64,000 bases of DNA from Cryptosporangium phraense (GTDB lineage Bacteria > Actinomycetota > Actinomycetes > Mycobacteriales > Cryptosporangiaceae). The stretch is taken from positions 38,757 to 102,756 of the forward strand of contig NZ_VIRS01000025.1 of assembly GCF_006912135.1 (NCBI RefSeq), in the 5' to 3' direction. Both the position numbers and the translations under genes were made by a program. A model generated the notes under the pieces. It was not told where the DNA came from. It worked only from the letters and a program-made list of their open reading frames with translations, and searched no databases. Below, one piece after another: positions 7,843 to 16,276 of the stretch. Numbering within the stretch: position 1 is the first letter of the stretch; each line of letters starts with the position of its first letter.

Positions 7843-9158
7843 GCGCTTCTCGCCGGTACCCAGTCGGTGGAGTAGGTCTCGGTGGGGGTGCCGGCCAGCC
7901 AGTGGATGCCGGACTCCGGCGCCCGGGCCTTGGCGATCTGCTCGGCCAGGTGCTCGGCGTCGGCGCCGACGCCGCCGAAGCGGCCGGATCCCCAGGTCCA
8001 CTGCCAGGGCAGGCCGAGGAAGTACAGGCCCCGGGACGGGGTGACTCCGCGGGCGTGCACCGGGTAGCCCTTGCCGTTGAAGACCGGGGCCTCGATCCAG
8101 CGGTGGTCCGGGCCGAAGCCGGTGCTCCAGATGACGGCTTTGAGGTCTGTGACCGGCAGCTCTCGCAGGTCGTAGCTCGCGTCGGCCGGGGTCCAGACCG
8201 GGGTGTAGCGGGGTTCCTCCGGGGCCTCGATGCCGTTGGCGGACAGGTACTCGTCGATCGAGTCCTTGATCGACTCCGACACCCGGTCGGCGCCGTCGAG
8301 GTTCGTGGCCAGGTCGTCGTCGAAGTGGAGCGACTCGTCGATCGCGCGGAGGCGTCCGTGGAGGCGCATGCCGTCGCGGGCGAAGGCCCGCAGGTCGATG
8401 TCGCGCCCGCCGTCCCGGCCGGTCACGTAGTGGTTGACCCGGAACCGGACCGCGTCGGCGTCGGCGAAGTCGTCGATCGTGCGCCGGTAGTAGCCCATGT
8501 CCTCGAGCCAGGCGACGACGTCGCGGCCGCGGTAGAACCGGGCGACCCGGGGCGCGCTGCCGACCGCGAGGTGGACGGTCCGGCCGGCCAGGTGCAGGTC
8601 CTCGGCGATCTGGGCGCCCGACTGCCCGCTGCCGACGACGAGCACGTCGCCGTCGGGAAGCTGGTCGGCGTTCCGGTAGCCGGACGAGTGGAGCTGGGTG
8701 ACGCCCTCCGGCAGTCGCTCGGCGATCCGCGGGGTCACCGGCACCTGGTACGGGCCGGTGGCGACGACGACCTGGTCGGCGATGAGCGTGCCCTCGGTCG
8801 TGCGGAGCTCGTAGCGTCCGTCCGGGCGGCCCCGCAGCCGGGTCGCCGAGACGCCCTCGAACAGCGGGACGTCGAAGGACTTCGTGTACGCGTCGAGGTA
8901 GTCGAGAATCTGGTCTTTCACCATGAAGCCGTCCGGGTCGTTCCCCGCGTACGGGTGGCCAGGGAGGTCGCACTGCCAGTTCGGGGTGACCAGGCAGAAC
9001 GAGTCCCAGCGGCGGGTCCGCCACTCGTGGCCGACGCGGTTCCGCTCCAGGACGACGTGATCGATGTTTCGCTGAGTGAGATGCCAGCTGATCGACAGTC
9101 CGGCCTGGCCGCCGCCGACCACGACGACCGGATATTCGGCGTCCGGTACTAATCGCAT
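7839..9158 (-). CDS. Flavin-dependent oxidoreductase (MSMEG_0569 family)
   Basis: A 439-residue FAD/NAD(P)H monooxygenase-like flavoprotein. It has an N-terminal dinucleotide loop VVVVGGGQAGLSISWHL, a second nucleotide loop VVGSGQSGAQIAEDLHL near residue 175, and ATGPYQVP between them. The layout matches flavin-containing and Baeyer-Villiger-like monooxygenases, but I do not see a full FxGxxxHxxxW fingerprint. It is a standard Nit1C member and may oxidise the nitrogen compound or an intermediate (inference). The ATG lies inside the end of the upstream MSMEG_0570-type gene (10-nt overlap) and the stop overlaps the amidohydrolase start. Confidence 0.9.
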   Translation of the reverse strand: MRLVPDAEYPVVVVGGGQAGLSISWHLTQRNIDHVVLERNRVGHEWRTRRWDSFCLVTPNWQCDLPGHPYAGNDPDGFMVKDQILDYLDAYTKSFDVPLFEGVSATRLRGRPDGRYELRTTEGTLIADQVVVATGPYQVPVTPRIAERLPEGVTQLHSSGYRNADQLPDGDVLVVGSGQSGAQIAEDLHLAGRTVHLAVGSAPRVARFYRGRDVVAWLEDMGYYRRTIDDFADADAVRFRVNHYVTGRDGGRDIDLRAFARDGMRLHGRLRAIDESLHFDDDLATNLDGADRVSESIKDSIDEYLSANGIEAPEEPRYTPVWTPADASYDLRELPVTDLKAVIWSTGFGPDHRWIEAPVFNGKGYPVHARGVTPSRGLYFLGLPWQWTWGSGRFGGVGADAEHLAEQIAKARAPESGIHWLAGTPTETYSTDWVPARSA

Positions 9159-9433
9159 GGCTCGAATCCTTCGATGAGTACGGATCCATCAGTCAGACCG
9201 GCGGCGCGCCGCTCGATCGTGGCCAGCTCGGCTCGGGCGTGAGCGCACCCCATTCCGTACTTGGCGCGGACGCGCTCGGAGGCGATCGTCAGGGCGTCCC
9301 GACTTCGCTCCAAAAAGTCCGGTGGCGGGTACGATGCGCCTGACGTGAAGTAGTCCTTGACCACCAGCGACGGCGAGTAGTAGCGCACGCGTTCGCCGTT
9401 GGGCCAGCGCACGACGAAGTAGATCTCCGGCAC
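9149..9433 (-). CDS. MSMEG_0570-family small protein, first gene of Nit1C operon
   Basis: A 94-residue protein matching the MSMEG_0570 family pattern: PEIYFVVRWPNGERVRYYSP, LERSRDALTIASERVRAKYG, then a short Cys/His stretch MGCAHARAELATIERRA. The GTG at 9433 was chosen because it places PEIYF at the N-terminus, as in the family, and is preceded by GGAAGGACGG about 9 nt upstream; an in-frame ATG at 9478 would add 15 residues. The function is unknown. It overlaps the flavoprotein gene by 10 nt and is the first gene of the operon, so the promoter should lie between 9434 and 9628. Confidence 0.8.
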   Translation of the reverse strand: MPEIYFVVRWPNGERVRYYSPSLVVKDYFTSGASYPPPDFLERSRDALTIASERVRAKYGMGCAHARAELATIERRAAGLTDGSVLIEGFEPCD

Positions 9434-9521
9434 CGTGGGCAACCGTCCTTCCGGTCGACGTCCCTGGTGTTGAGTCAAGACTCGATCGATTTCTCCGATG
9501 TCTCATCCGGAACAACTGCCC

Positions 9522-9545
9522 GTTTCGCGAGTAACAGGGCTGTTA
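9522..9545. promoter_or_regulatory. Candidate operators upstream of the Nit1C operon
   Basis: Two overlapping motifs lie about 90-110 nt upstream of the first Nit1C gene. A perfect inverted repeat TAACA-GGGC-TGTTA spans 9532-9545. On the minus strand GTTAC-TCGC-GAAAC spans 9535-9522; this resembles the GlnR half-site pair (GTnAC...GAAAC) but with four instead of six spacer bases. GlnR control would suit a nitrogen-starvation cluster; this is inference. Confidence 0.35.
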
Positions 9546-9628
9546 TCCATATACGCATAACGGGGTGCCACGGGCGTCGGGGCACTGCGGGGCCGCACAG
9601 AGCGAGGGGCTACCGGGAGGACCGAGCC

Positions 9629-9868
9629 ATGAGCTTCGGAGTGGGCGATCACCGGAGGATCGCGCGGCCGGCACATCTGCGCGAGGAACCGATCGCGCCC
9701 GTACGGGGCGGGCGGGAGGCGCTGGTGCTGGCGCTCGTGCTCGTCGCCGTGCTGGTGGCGGTGGGCGCGGCGGCGTTGCTGACCGTGGTGGTGCTGGCCG
9801 TCGGCAAGGGCGGCGTGAGCGATGCGGTCGGGCAGGCTCTGCTGATGGGGCTGCGGATCAATCAGTGA
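9629..9868 (+). CDS. Small single-span membrane protein, unknown function
   Basis: A 79-residue protein with a good ribosome site (GGGAGG, 8 nt before ATG). A basic N-terminal tail (DHRRIARPAHLREEP) is followed by one long hydrophobic segment, about residues 30-58 (rich in V, L, A), and a short tail ending LRINQ. It predicts an N-in small membrane protein. It diverges from the Nit1C operon and could share its control region. Family not recognised. Confidence 0.65.
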   Translation: MSFGVGDHRRIARPAHLREEPIAPVRGGREALVLALVLVAVLVAVGAAALLTVVVLAVGKGGVSDAVGQALLMGLRINQ

Positions 9869-9870
9869 GC

Positions 9871-9896
9871 GCTGGGGCGGCCCGGGCCGCCCCAGC
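9871..9896. terminator. Perfect 26-bp palindrome between convergent genes
   Basis: GCTGGGGCGGCCC followed directly by its exact reverse complement, with no spacer. It lies three bases after the stop of the small membrane protein gene and just before the stop of the convergent TPR gene, so it probably ends transcription from both sides. No T-run follows on either strand. Confidence 0.7.
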
Positions 9897-9899
9897 GGG

Positions 9900-11633
9900 T
9901 CAGCTGTTGTCGGCGCGAGTGCGTTCGAGCGTGGTCAGCGTGTTGCCGGCCAGGCCGTGCAGCGGGTGTTCGTCCGGGGTGGCCTCGCGCAGCGTCCGGT
10001 AGGCGGCGATGGCCGCGTCCAGGTCGGTGAGCGCACCGCGCCGTTCGAACCGCTCGCTCAGCGCGAGCCCGAGACGGAACGTGACCGCGTTCCGTCCGTC
10101 CTGCTCGTCCGGCCCGTTCGCCGCCCCCGGCTCGTCCGGAGCGGCGTCCGCGTCGGCCGGGTCGTGCGCGTCGGCTGAGTCGGCTGAGGCGTCCGCGTCG
10201 GCCGTGGCGGGCGTTGCCGTCGCGTCCGCATCGGGCGCGGAACCGGCGATCGGCGGTTTGCGGAGCGGGGCGCGCAGCGCCTCCCGGAGGAGGCCGACAG
10301 CCTCGTCGAGGTCGGCGTCCCGACCGGGCCGGTGGCTGCTGGTCTGCAGCAGGTACCCCAGCGACGCGACCCGGCCCGGCAGATCGGGGTGATCGTCGCC
10401 GGTCGCGGCCACCGCGGCCTGCCCGAGCTCGAGCGCCTCGCCGATGTCGGCCTCGGCCCCGTACCGCTCGTACCGCTCGGCCAGCACGGTCGCCAGCCGG
10501 ATGTTCACCGCGGCCGGCTCCGGTGTCCCGGTGCGCTGGGCCGACACCGACGCCTGACGCAGCGTCGCGACGGCCTCGTCCAGGTCCTCGCGCCGCTCGT
10601 GCAGCTCGAACCGCTCGAACAGCGCATCCCCGAGCTGCCAGCGGCGCACCGCCAGCCCGGGATGCCCGCTCGGCCCGCTGGCGATCGACGCCCGGGCGCA
10701 GGCGATCGCGTCGTCCAGGTCGGCCGGGCTGCCGTCCCGGTCCCAGCGCTCCTTGAGCACGGCGGCCAGGCACCACGACGCCTCGTGCTGCTCCTGGCTC
10801 TCCGGCGGCAACCCCTCGACCGCGATGCGCAGTGCGTCGATGGCCTGGTCGAGGTCCGAGTCGTCACCGGCCACCGCGTGCCGGTCGGCCAGCGCCAGGC
10901 CCAGGTTCGCGAAGAACCCCGGCCGGTTCGGGTCGGCCTCGGACGCGAGCTCGGCCGCCTGGCGCAGCGTCGTCACCGCCGCGTCGACGTCGGCCTGACG
11001 GCCCCGGACGCGGAACCGCAACCGGAGCGCCAGACCGAGCGTGCAGAGCGCGCTCGGCGTGCGGGGGTCGCCGGTGGGCATCGCGTCGACCGCGGACCCG
11101 GCCGTCTGGATCGCCTGGTCGAGCACCTGGATGTCCTGCGCGGACTCGGCCCGGGCCAGCAGCGCGTCCGAGTAACCGGCCAGGAAGCCCGGCCGGGCCG
11201 GGTGGCTGGCCGGAACGTGCGGCAGACCGCTCTCGTAGAGCGAGAGCGCCTCGGCCAGGTCGGTCTCCTGACCGACCTCGCGGTAGCGGCCGAGCAGCGT
11301 GTCGGCGAGGTCGGCGCGGGCGTCGACGACCGCCGGGTGCTGGCCCGGGGTGCCGGCCAGCAGCTCGCGGAGCAGCGCCACCGCGTCGTCGAGGTCGGCC
11401 GGGTGCGCGTAGACGCCGTACCGCACCTGGAGCGCCGACTTCAGGCTCCACAGCGGAGCCAGCCGGGTCGGGTCGTCGCTGGGGAGCTCGGCGGCCACCC
11501 CGCGGAGCAGCACGACGGCCTCGTCGAGCAGGTGCGGGTCGTGCTCCTCCATCGCCCGCTCGATCAACCGGTCGGCGTGCCGGACGCGGACCGTCGAATC
11601 GGGCTCGGTGTTTTGTGCGGGGGCTGCCACCAT
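9900..11633 (-). CDS. Tetratricopeptide-repeat protein
   Basis: About 577 residues made almost wholly of degenerate TPR-like repeats of the actinobacterial type (patterns such as ADLDDAVALLRELL, HPAVVDARADLADTLLGRYRE, DLDQAIDALRIAVEGLP). Such proteins are scaffolds for partner binding. A low-complexity Ala/Asp/Pro stretch (PDADATATPATADADASAD and on) interrupts the repeats before the last one or two. No CHAT peptidase or kinase domain is attached. Start: ATG at 11633, but GGAGGA abuts it, so the following GTG codon may be used; an upstream TTG at 11693 lacks a ribosome site. Partners are unknown; two-component genes lie upstream on the same strand. Confidence 0.8.
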   Translation of the reverse strand: MVAAPAQNTEPDSTVRVRHADRLIERAMEEHDPHLLDEAVVLLRGVAAELPSDDPTRLAPLWSLKSALQVRYGVYAHPADLDDAVALLRELLAGTPGQHPAVVDARADLADTLLGRYREVGQETDLAEALSLYESGLPHVPASHPARPGFLAGYSDALLARAESAQDIQVLDQAIQTAGSAVDAMPTGDPRTPSALCTLGLALRLRFRVRGRQADVDAAVTTLRQAAELASEADPNRPGFFANLGLALADRHAVAGDDSDLDQAIDALRIAVEGLPPESQEQHEASWCLAAVLKERWDRDGSPADLDDAIACARASIASGPSGHPGLAVRRWQLGDALFERFELHERREDLDEAVATLRQASVSAQRTGTPEPAAVNIRLATVLAERYERYGAEADIGEALELGQAAVAATGDDHPDLPGRVASLGYLLQTSSHRPGRDADLDEAVGLLREALRAPLRKPPIAGSAPDADATATPATADADASADSADAHDPADADAAPDEPGAANGPDEQDGRNAVTFRLGLALSERFERRGALTDLDAAIAAYRTLREATPDEHPLHGLAGNTLTTLERTRADNS

Positions 11634-11735
11634 TCCTCCACCATCGTTAACAGGTGACCTAAATGTCTTCTGGTGGCCCTCAGTATCGAGCAAGTCACAG
11701 GAATGCGGGGGACGCCCACCTCCCCGAAACGGGCG

Positions 11736-13460
11736 TTAGTCGAGCGGCAGGCGCACGCGGATCGTCGTGCCCTTCTCGGCACTGACGATCTCCACGTCGC
11801 CGCCGAGGGCCCTGGCCTGGTCGCGCATGCCCGCGAGACCGCCGTTCGGCTTCGCTTTCGCCCCGCCCCGCCCGGCGTCGCACACCTCGCCGACCAGCAT
11901 CTGGTCCTCGACGTGGACCAGCACCGCGACCTCGTCCACCCCGGCGTGCCGGGCCGCGTTGGTCAGCGCCTCGGCCAGCGCGAGGTACAGCGCGCGCTCG
12001 AGCCCGGGCGACGGCCGGACGTCGGTGACCTGCAGGTCGACCGCCAGGTCGAGCCGCTCGGCCAGGCTCTCGAGCGCGGCCGGTAAGCCTTCCTCGGTGA
12101 GCTGGCCGGGGTGGATGCCCCGGGCGAACGCCCGCAGCTCGGCCAACGCCTGGGTCGCGGCCTCGCGGGCCTCGCGCAGCTGCTCGCGGGTCTCCGGATC
12201 CTCGATCGACGCCTCGACCGCGGCCAGCCGCATCGCCAGCGCGACCAGCCGCTGCTGGGCGCCGTCGTGCAGGTCGCGCTCCATCCGCTGGCGTTCGGTC
12301 GCCTCGGCCTGCAGCAGCCGCATCTGGGCCGCGCGGACCTGCTCGATCCGGGCCTGGACCTCGGTCTGCAGCTGCGCGTTCTCCAGGGCCCGGCGACCGG
12401 CCAGGAGCGCGGAGGTGACCAGCCCCTCGTGGGTCTTGAGCGCGGCGTCGACGTCGACGATGGCGAGGCGGTGGCCGCGCTCGGTCTCGACCGGCAGCCG
12501 CCACCGCGCCGGGTCGTCGTCCGGCGGATCCACGACCCGGCCGGCGTGGTCGACGTACTGGCCCTGCCGAGGCACCCAGAACGAGACGTCGAGCGTCGGG
12601 TCGCGCAGCACGACCCGGAACGCGTCCCGGACCCGGTCGGCCGACGGCGGACGGGTCAGCTGCAGGAGCTGATCGGCGACCGCGACCTCGGCCCAGCGCC
12701 GCCGCAACCCCACCGCGAGCAGCGACAGCGGCACCGACAGGGCCAGCGTGCCCTGCACCAGGTAGGTGTCGAGCTGACGGTCGAGCCCGGTGATCGCTCC
12801 GGTCTGGACGAACGCCGACAGCAGCCCGACGACCGCGACCGCGGCCAGCACCGGCAGCGTCATCGCCCGCTCGACGCCCTTGAGCAGCCGCTGGCGCCAC
12901 CAGATCACGCCGGCGAACGCGGCCGCCAGCACGATCGTGCACGTCGTCACGACGATCAGCGTGGACGCCTGGGCGCCGTGGCTGCGGAACACCCACGGCC
13001 AGACCACGTCGTCGTCGAACCCGTAGATCGTGGGCGGCGTCGCCAGGCAGAGCGCGACCTGGCTGCCGATCAGGACCACCACCGCCGCGATCGCCCACCA
13101 CCGCTCCGGCCGGCCGTGCAGCCGTCCGTCGGGGTAGTACAGGATGCCGACGCTGCCCGCGACGAAGAAGAACGACTGGGCGAACACGCCGAACAGCGGC
13201 CCGACGCCGGTGTTCCAGGCCGAGAGCCAGGTCAGCGCCCAGCACAGGGCCGCGACCAGCAGCAGGACGCCGCTCGGACGCGTGCGCCGGGCGGTCGCGA
13301 GCAGCACGCCGGCCGCCGCGGTCGTCCCGCACTCGAGCACCGTGATCACCGCGGCGAGCGAGTGGACCTGCCAGTGCGGCCAGCCACTCACGACCGCGGC
13401 GAGAGCGGCGCCGACCCCGGCACCGAGCGCCCACGGCCGCGGGTCGACCACTTTCACCAC
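11736..13460 (-). CDS. NarL-type sensor histidine kinase, intact
   Basis: A 574-residue kinase. The N-terminal half has several membrane segments (about residues 10-255), followed by a short cytoplasmic sensor-like region and a coiled coil (ENAQLQTEVQARIEQVRAAQ). The HisKA_3 box is RQRMERDLHDGAQQRLVAL with phospho-acceptor H398. The ATPase domain is complete: ALAEALTNAARHAGV (N box), VCDAGRGG (D box) and GGLAGMRDQARALGG (G box). Start GTG at 13460. It lies about 93 nt downstream of the response regulator gene on the same strand, so it is a likely phosphodonor for it. The signal is unknown. Confidence 0.92.
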   Translation of the reverse strand: MVKVVDPRPWALGAGVGAALAAVVSGWPHWQVHSLAAVITVLECGTTAAAGVLLATARRTRPSGVLLLVAALCWALTWLSAWNTGVGPLFGVFAQSFFFVAGSVGILYYPDGRLHGRPERWWAIAAVVVLIGSQVALCLATPPTIYGFDDDVVWPWVFRSHGAQASTLIVVTTCTIVLAAAFAGVIWWRQRLLKGVERAMTLPVLAAVAVVGLLSAFVQTGAITGLDRQLDTYLVQGTLALSVPLSLLAVGLRRRWAEVAVADQLLQLTRPPSADRVRDAFRVVLRDPTLDVSFWVPRQGQYVDHAGRVVDPPDDDPARWRLPVETERGHRLAIVDVDAALKTHEGLVTSALLAGRRALENAQLQTEVQARIEQVRAAQMRLLQAEATERQRMERDLHDGAQQRLVALAMRLAAVEASIEDPETREQLREAREAATQALAELRAFARGIHPGQLTEEGLPAALESLAERLDLAVDLQVTDVRPSPGLERALYLALAEALTNAARHAGVDEVAVLVHVEDQMLVGEVCDAGRGGAKAKPNGGLAGMRDQARALGGDVEIVSAEKGTTIRVRLPLD

Positions 13461-13553
13461 GACGTCACCCTAGGGGTACGACGGGGATGTCGTGATTGCT
13501 TGTGGTCGCTCCGTGTTGGTGATAGGCGTTCGCCCAAGGCAGATTGGGCCGAT

Positions 13554-14231
13554 TTACAAATCGGGTCCGCCGTGCTGCCTCGCTCGTAAGTAGGCGAGCA
13601 CGGCCGAGACCCGGCGGTGGTGACCGGTCTCGGTCGCCGGTAACCCGAGCTTGGAGAAGATGCTCGCGATGTGCTTCTCGACCGTCTTCTGGTTGAGGAC
13701 GAGCACCTCGGCGATGCCGCTGTTGGAGCGGCCCTCGGCCATGTGGCGCAGCACGTCCTTCTCACGCTCGGTGAGCTGGGCGACGCCCGGGCTGGTCGAC
13801 CGCTTCCGGCGCTGCTCGAGCAGCCGCTCGACCACCTCGGGCTCGATCACGGTGTCTCCCGCGGCGATGCGCTGCAGCGTGTCCTGCAGCGTCGCGACGT
13901 CGGCGACCTGCTCTTTCAGCCGGTACCCGACCCCGCGGGACCCGATCTCGAGCAGCCGCATCAGGTACGGCGTCTCGGTGTAGTGCGACAGCATGAGGAT
14001 GCCGAGGTCGGGCAGTTTCGCGCGCAACTGCTCGGCGGTCGCGAGCCCGCCGTCCGGTTTGGGGGGCATCCGGATGTCGAGGATCACGACGTCCGGTGGA
14101 TCGGCCTCGACCCGGCGGACGATCTCGTCGCCGTTGTCGGCCACCGCGGCCACCTCGACGCCGGCCGCCGAGAGCAGCAGGCAGAGCCCGTCGCGGAACA
14201 GCGCCGCGTCGTCCGCGACCGCTACGCGCAC
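13554..14231 (-). CDS. LuxR/NarL-family response regulator
   Basis: A 225-residue regulator. It has a receiver domain with an acidic pair ([11 protein letters not shown]), phospho-acceptor Asp in [10 protein letters not shown] and a conserved Lys in [12 protein letters not shown]-terminal LuxR HTH follows ([39 protein letters not shown]). It begins at GTG 14231, overlapping the end of the upstream histidine kinase gene by 10 nt, and ends in TAA. It sits between two kinase genes and is the only regulator here, so both kinases may act on it. Confidence 0.93.
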   Translation of the reverse strand: MRVAVADDAALFRDGLCLLLSAAGVEVAAVADNGDEIVRRVEADPPDVVILDIRMPPKPDGGLATAEQLRAKLPDLGILMLSHYTETPYLMRLLEIGSRGVGYRLKEQVADVATLQDTLQRIAAGDTVIEPEVVERLLEQRRKRSTSPGVAQLTEREKDVLRHMAEGRSNSGIAEVLVLNQKTVEKHIASIFSKLGLPATETGHHRRVSAVLAYLRARQHGGPDL

Positions 14232-16102
14232 GGGATCCTCGCCGCCACCGTGTAGTTCCCGTCGTCGTCGGCGTCTTCGGCCGGTGCGAACAGTTCGCCG
14301 CCGATCGCCCGGATACCGCTGCCCAGCGGAGTGAAATATTTCGCGCTCCGGGCCGGGTCCGTGCTCATCGCCCCCACCCCGGTCGTCCGTACCCAGAGGT
14401 CGGCCCCCAGCGCGGAGACCTCCACCCGGATCTCGGCGGCGTTCAACTGTCTTGTCACGATCGTCAGCACCTCGGTCGTCGAGTAGTACGCCACCGCTTC
14501 TACCACCGGTGGGAAGCGGCGCGCCGGTGCGGTGATCGTGACCGGTACCGGAAAGCGGTCCGCCACCGCCTCCAGCGCCGGGCCCAGCCCCGCCTCGGTC
14601 AGTGTGGACGGATGGATCCCGTCGGCCAACTCGCGGAGCTCGCGCAGGACCTCCCGGATCTCGTCCTGGATCTCGCCGACCAGGTCCTGGGCCCGGGACT
14701 CGAGCGGAACCGTGGCACTGGCGGCCCCGAGCCGCATGGTCAGGGCCGCCAGCCGGTGCTGCGCGCCGTCGTGCAGGTTCTGCTCCAAGCGTCTTCGCTC
14801 GGCCCACCGGGACTCCTCCACCTCGCGGTGGGCCGCGGTCAGGTCGCGCCGTTCGGCGCTCAGCCCGGCCTGGAGGCCGGCCACGGCCAGCGCCGGCCCG
14901 GCCGCGCGCACGGCCGTCGCGACCAGGTCGACGCGATGGCGGTGGTGTGCCCCGCCGACCAGGATCGCCACCGGTTCGGCGGTCATCCGGACGTCGGTCA
15001 TGCGGACGTCGGTCATGCGGACGTTGGTGGGGCCGGCGTTCATGGGGCCGGTGTTGGCAGGGCCGGTATCGGCGGGGCCGGCTGGGGCCGGGCCGGTGCT
15101 GTTGGCGGAGGCGAGCACGAACGCGCGGGGGTCGTCGGCGGGCCGGTCGTCCTGGCAGATCATCGCGAACCGGTCGTCGCCGGGGACGTCGACCTCTCGG
15201 CCGTCCGCGTCGACGTACCGGCGCAGCCCCGGGACCCAGTACCCGACCTCGATCGACGGGTCGCGCAGCGCCCGGCGCAGCGCCGACTGCAGCCGGTTCG
15301 GGCTGGCCGGCCAGGACAGGCCGGTGATCGCGTCCGCGACCTCGGCCCGCTGGGCCGCCAGCCGGGCCGTCGCGGCCACGACCGAGAGGGGGAGCGCGAG
15401 CAGCGCGAGGCCGATCAGCGTCGGTACCCAGAGCTGACGATGGGACGAGTCGGCCAGCGGCCAGGCGATCAGCACCACGGCCGCGATCACCACGGTCGGT
15501 ATCTGGGCGGTGCGCAGCGCCCGGCGCTCCAGTCCGCGGGCCTGGCCCAGCCGCCGGGCGACCAGCGTGAGGAACGCCACCGCCAGCGACAGGCCGACGA
15601 TGCTGGTCATCGACCGCGCCAACGCGGAGTTGGAGGTGACCGCCCGCACCACGTCGCTGGTGACCAGCGCGACCGTGGCGCCGATCAGGTACCACCGCTC
15701 CCAGCGGTTCGCGCGATGCGTCCAGTGCAGCAGCGCGACGCTCATCAGCAGCCAGAACGCGGAGTTGAACAGGTAACCCAGGAGCACCGGGACGTGGTGG
15801 CTCCACAGGCCGACCATGGCGCCCGAGCGGCAGAGCCCGGCGAGGCCGAACGCCCACGGCACGGCGTTCCGGGGCCGCCCGTCGCCGGCCTGGCGGAGCA
15901 GCGGGGCGACCGCCGCGAGGGAGATCGCCAGCAGCAGGTTGACCGTGAACAGCGGCGGGCTGATGCGCCAGACCGGCCATTGCAGAGCGGTCGACGCCGC
16001 GGCGGCGGCCACCACGACCGCGATCACCGTGGTCGCCAACCGGGCCCGCTCGGGTAAAGACGGCCGAGCCGGCCGGGTCAGAGTGACCCTCTCCGCATAC
16101 AT
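14222..16102 (-). CDS. NarL-type histidine kinase with degenerate ATPase domain
   Basis: A 626-residue membrane protein with multiple hydrophobic segments (about residues 22-245), a linker, then a HisKA_3 box [18 protein letters not shown] with H444. The ATPase domain looks decayed. Where the N box should read E-x-L-T-N-x-x-x-H it reads [16 protein letters not shown], so both the Asn and the His are replaced. No D-x-G-x-G box is seen ([12 protein letters not shown] in its place). It may therefore not bind ATP and may work as a sensor that partners the intact kinase. Residues about 335-375 are an expanded five-residue repeat. It overlaps the response regulator gene by 10 nt. Confidence 0.88.
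   Translation of the reverse strand: MYAERVTLTRPARPSLPERARLATTVIAVVVAAAAASTALQWPVWRISPPLFTVNLLLAISLAAVAPLLRQAGDGRPRNAVPWAFGLAGLCRSGAMVGLWSHHVPVLLGYLFNSAFWLLMSVALLHWTHRANRWERWYLIGATVALVTSDVVRAVTSNSALARSMTSIVGLSLAVAFLTLVARRLGQARGLERRALRTAQIPTVVIAAVVLIAWPLADSSHRQLWVPTLIGLALLALPLSVVAATARLAAQRAEVADAITGLSWPASPNRLQSALRRALRDPSIEVGYWVPGLRRYVDADGREVDVPGDDRFAMICQDDRPADDPRAFVLASANSTGPAPAGPADTGPANTGPMNAGPTNVRMTDVRMTDVRMTAEPVAILVGGAHHRHRVDLVATAVRAAGPALAVAGLQAGLSAERRDLTAAHREVEESRWAERRRLEQNLHDGAQHRLAALTMRLGAASATVPLESRAQDLVGEIQDEIREVLRELRELADGIHPSTLTEAGLGPALEAVADRFPVPVTITAPARRFPPVVEAVAYYSTTEVLTIVTRQLNAAEIRVEVSALGADLWVRTTGVGAMSTDPARSAKYFTPLGSGIRAIGGELFAPAEDADDDGNYTVAARIPCA
14981..15100. repeat. Eight 15-bp tandem units inside the histidine kinase gene
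   Basis: Three near-identical units GGTCATSCGGACGTY (14981-15025) run into five further units of the same 15-bp period built on GGGGCCGG (15026-15100). In the protein this gives VRMTD repeats and xGPxx repeats, a flexible linker before the dimerisation domain. The period is a multiple of three, so copy-number change keeps the frame. Confidence 0.85.
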
Positions 16103-16276
16103 GCCCTGTGCTTATCCGCTCGTGGTCGCGGAAGCCAGGGGGCCTGCCCCCAACTCGGGTGCGGGGGACAGCCCGACCGTATTCGGGGGAGCGCACGGGA
16201 GCCACATAGGACTGTGGCTCGGCACCCTGTGGGACGCGGTCGGCATCTGGGAGGGGTGATGCCGACCGCCCGCCGG

